Positions 62,555-64,000 of a DNA stretch of 64,000 nucleotides are shown in pieces; position 1 is the stretch's first letter, and each line of letters opens with the position of its first letter. This DNA is from VFKU01 sp964620045 (GTDB taxonomy: Bacteria; Hydrogenedentota; Hydrogenedentia; Hydrogenedentales; GCA-2746185). The stretch is taken from NCBI GenBank assembly GCA_964620045.1, contig CAZUJL010000020.1, positions 1 to 64,000 of the forward strand, written 5' to 3'. The notes below the pieces were generated by a model. The model worked only from the letters and a program-made list of their open reading frames with translations. It had not been told where the DNA came from and ran no database searches. The translations under genes and the position numbers were made by a program.

Positions 62555-63343
62555 TCATTTCAACGCTTCACGCATGCCCCAGCGGCGATTGGCCGCCGCC
62601 GAGACCGACAATATTTCCGCGTCACCCTCGCGGATGACGATACTATGCTCGAAATGCGCACTGGGCCGGCGGTCAGCGGTAATCGCCGTCCAGCCGTCGT
62701 CCAGCATGATCACTTCTTCCGTTCCAGCATTGATCATCGGCTCAATTGCCAAGATCATGCCCGGCTTCAACTTCGCGCCGCGCCGTCCGGTGCTGAAGTT
62801 CGGCACCTGCGGCTCGGCGTGCATCTCAGTACCGATGCCATGCCCGACGAAGTTCCGCACAATCGAAAAACCTTCCGGACGCACAATCTCTTCAACCGCG
62901 CGACCGATGTCGTCCACCGTGTTGCCGGCGCGGGCCGCCGCGATGGCATTCGCCAACGCACGATCCGTCGCTTCCAACAAGCGCTGCCGTTCCTCGTCGA
63001 TCTCGCCGACGGGGACCGAGAACGCGGCATCGCCGTAGTAGCCCTTGTATCGGACGCCCACGTCGAGACTGCAAATCTCGCCTTCTTTCAGCCGGCGCGA
63101 TCCCGGAATGCCGTGGATGATCTCCTCGTCCACCGAAATGCACGTGGACGCGGGGAATCCCTGGTACCCCAGGAACGAAGGTTCGCCGCCCGCCGCGCGG
63201 ATCATTTTCTCCGCGACAGTGTCCAGCTCTTTCGTCGTGATGCCCGGTTCGACCCGGTCGGCCAGGGCGCAGAGCACCTCGGCCACAATCCGGTTCGCCT
63301 CGCGCAACAGCGCAATTTCCCGCTCGGTACGGATCGCGATCAT
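62555..63343 (-). CDS. map: Methionine aminopeptidase
   Basis: Removes the initiator Met from nascent proteins; type I, 262 residues. Metal ligands appear in SLDVGVRYKGYYGDAAF (two Asp), GHGIGTEMHAEP (His), AIEPM (Glu) and the late Glu in AHFEHSIVI. No N-terminal zinc extension. The ATG at 63343 follows the adk stop by 1 bp, with GGGAGCC inside adk as ribosome-binding site. Confidence 0.96.
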   Translation of the reverse strand: MIAIRTEREIALLREANRIVAEVLCALADRVEPGITTKELDTVAEKMIRAAGGEPSFLGYQGFPASTCISVDEEIIHGIPGSRRLKEGEICSLDVGVRYKGYYGDAAFSVPVGEIDEERQRLLEATDRALANAIAAARAGNTVDDIGRAVEEIVRPEGFSIVRNFVGHGIGTEMHAEPQVPNFSTGRRGAKLKPGMILAIEPMINAGTEEVIMLDDGWTAITADRRPSAHFEHSIVIREGDAEILSVSAAANRRWGMREALK

Positions 63344-63344
63344 C

Positions 63345-64000
63345 TCAGGCGGCTCCCTTCTTCCGAAGCATGACCTCGATTTGCTCCGCGATGGACTCGG
63401 GACTTGCCTCGCCGTCCACGCGTTGCAACTGGCCGCGCCGCATGTAGTACTGGATGAGCGGCTCGGTGGTCTCATGGTACACCTTCAGCCGCCGCCGCAC
63501 CGTGTCTTCCTGGTCGTCCTCGCGCTGCACCAGTTTGGTGCCCGTGCACTCGGGCTTGTCGCAAACCCCGTCTTTATGGGGTGGATTGAACTTTACGTTG
63601 TAGATCTTCCCGCAATGCGGGCAGGTCCACCGCGCCGTCAATCGCTCCACGAGCTCTTCATCGTCCACGGTGAGCAATACCACCGCATCGAGCGCCTCGT
63701 GGCGCTGCGCAAGCATCCGATCCAGGGCCTCCGCCTGCGGCACAGACCTCGGAAATCCATCGAGGATGTAGCCGCCGGCGCAGTCAGACTGGGCCAGGCG
63801 CTCACCCACGATCTCGCAGGCAAGCGCATCCGGCACGAGCTGTCCGGAACGCATATACGATTCAATTTTTTGGCCGATCGCCGTCTTTTGCTCAGTGTGC
63901 GATCGAAATATGTCACCGGTCGAGATGTGTGGCCAACCGTGTTTCTTGGATAGCCGCCGCGCCTGCGTACCCTTGCCGGCGCCTGGGGCACCCAGTATCA
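63345..64000 (-). CDS. adk: Adenylate kinase (5' end outside the window)
   Basis: Interconverts ATP, ADP and AMP. The frame stays open to the window edge, where the P-loop GAPGAGKGTQ is readable; only a few N-terminal residues are missing. ISTGDIFR, GYILDGFPR and QREDD motifs follow. The LID is the long form with four Cys (CPHCGK, then CDKPEC), a probable zinc site. Order adk-map matches the spc-operon end of many bacteria, so secY is expected just outside. Confidence 0.96.
   Translation of the reverse strand, partial: ILGAPGAGKGTQARRLSKKHGWPHISTGDIFRSHTEQKTAIGQKIESYMRSGQLVPDALACEIVGERLAQSDCAGGYILDGFPRSVPQAEALDRMLAQRHEALDAVVLLTVDDEELVERLTARWTCPHCGKIYNVKFNPPHKDGVCDKPECTGTKLVQREDDQEDTVRRRLKVYHETTEPLIQYYMRRGQLQRVDGEASPESIAEQIEVMLRKKGAA

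Noticed and set aside
60628..62637. 669-codon frame antisense to rpoA, rpsK and rpsM
   Set aside because: A GC-rich shadow frame; the opposite strand carries unmistakable ribosomal and RNA polymerase genes.

Overview
The window is about 62-65 % GC, densely coded, and reads as a chromosomal segment of a free-living, flagellated, Gram-negative bacterium. An LpxH-type lipid A hydrolase, many lipobox and Tat-signal exported proteins and a short two-domain-type flagellin support that. The SSB N-terminus, the charged tails on ribosomal proteins and the many exported esterases and phosphatases resemble little-studied lineages near the PVC group (for example Hydrogenedentota or Sumerlaeota). That placement is inference; no rRNA is present to settle it.

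Layout. 1-3.3 kb: end of a class A penicillin-binding protein, an XRE regulator with zinc ribbons, a lone winged-helix regulator with a near-consensus promoter, and a metallo-hydrolase. 3.4-8.2 kb: rpsF-ssb-rpsR-rplI, dnaB, dapA. 8.2-13.2 kb: Rieske protein, a nested REP-like palindrome, superoxide dismutase, an exported hydrolase, a beta-propeller and a lipoprotein. 13.2-19 kb: oligopeptide ABC permeases and binding protein, then groL under a CIRCE operator. 19-23.7 kb (minus): clpS, CDGSH protein, clpA, aat (the N-degron pathway), a decayed redoxin and a TlpA-like lipoprotein. 23.8-29.8 kb: J-like protein, unknown protein, lepB, lpxH, PP2C phosphatase and a DnaA-like ATPase fused to a long coiled coil. 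30-34.8 kb: SDR, rel, uvrB. 34.9-38.7 kb: a sigma-28 promoter, a roughly 530-nt apparently structured leader, three tandem flagellins and flaG. 38.7-53.3 kb: YhaM-like nuclease, envelope lipoproteins, M14 peptidase, PafA-like and PhoX phosphatases, acyl-CoA ligase, esterases, queC. 53.3-59.9 kb (minus): sufBCDSU-nadA. 60-64 kb (minus): adk-map-rpmJ-rpsM-rpsK-rpoA-rplQ, lacking infA and rpsD.

The most notable observation is the flagellin transcript. A 15/16 match to the FliA promoter sits about 540 nt upstream of the first flagellin start, and the interval is full of GNRA- and CUUG-capped hairpins with no convincing ORF. Next come the DnaA-domain/coiled-coil fusion divergent from a membrane-anchored PP2C phosphatase, and the N-degron gene cluster carrying a two-CDGSH iron-sulfur protein. 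Several promoters (TTGACA-like and TATAAT-like boxes 17-18 nt apart) and Rho-independent terminators can be read directly and mark transcription units. I saw no tRNA, rRNA, CRISPR array or transposase gene.
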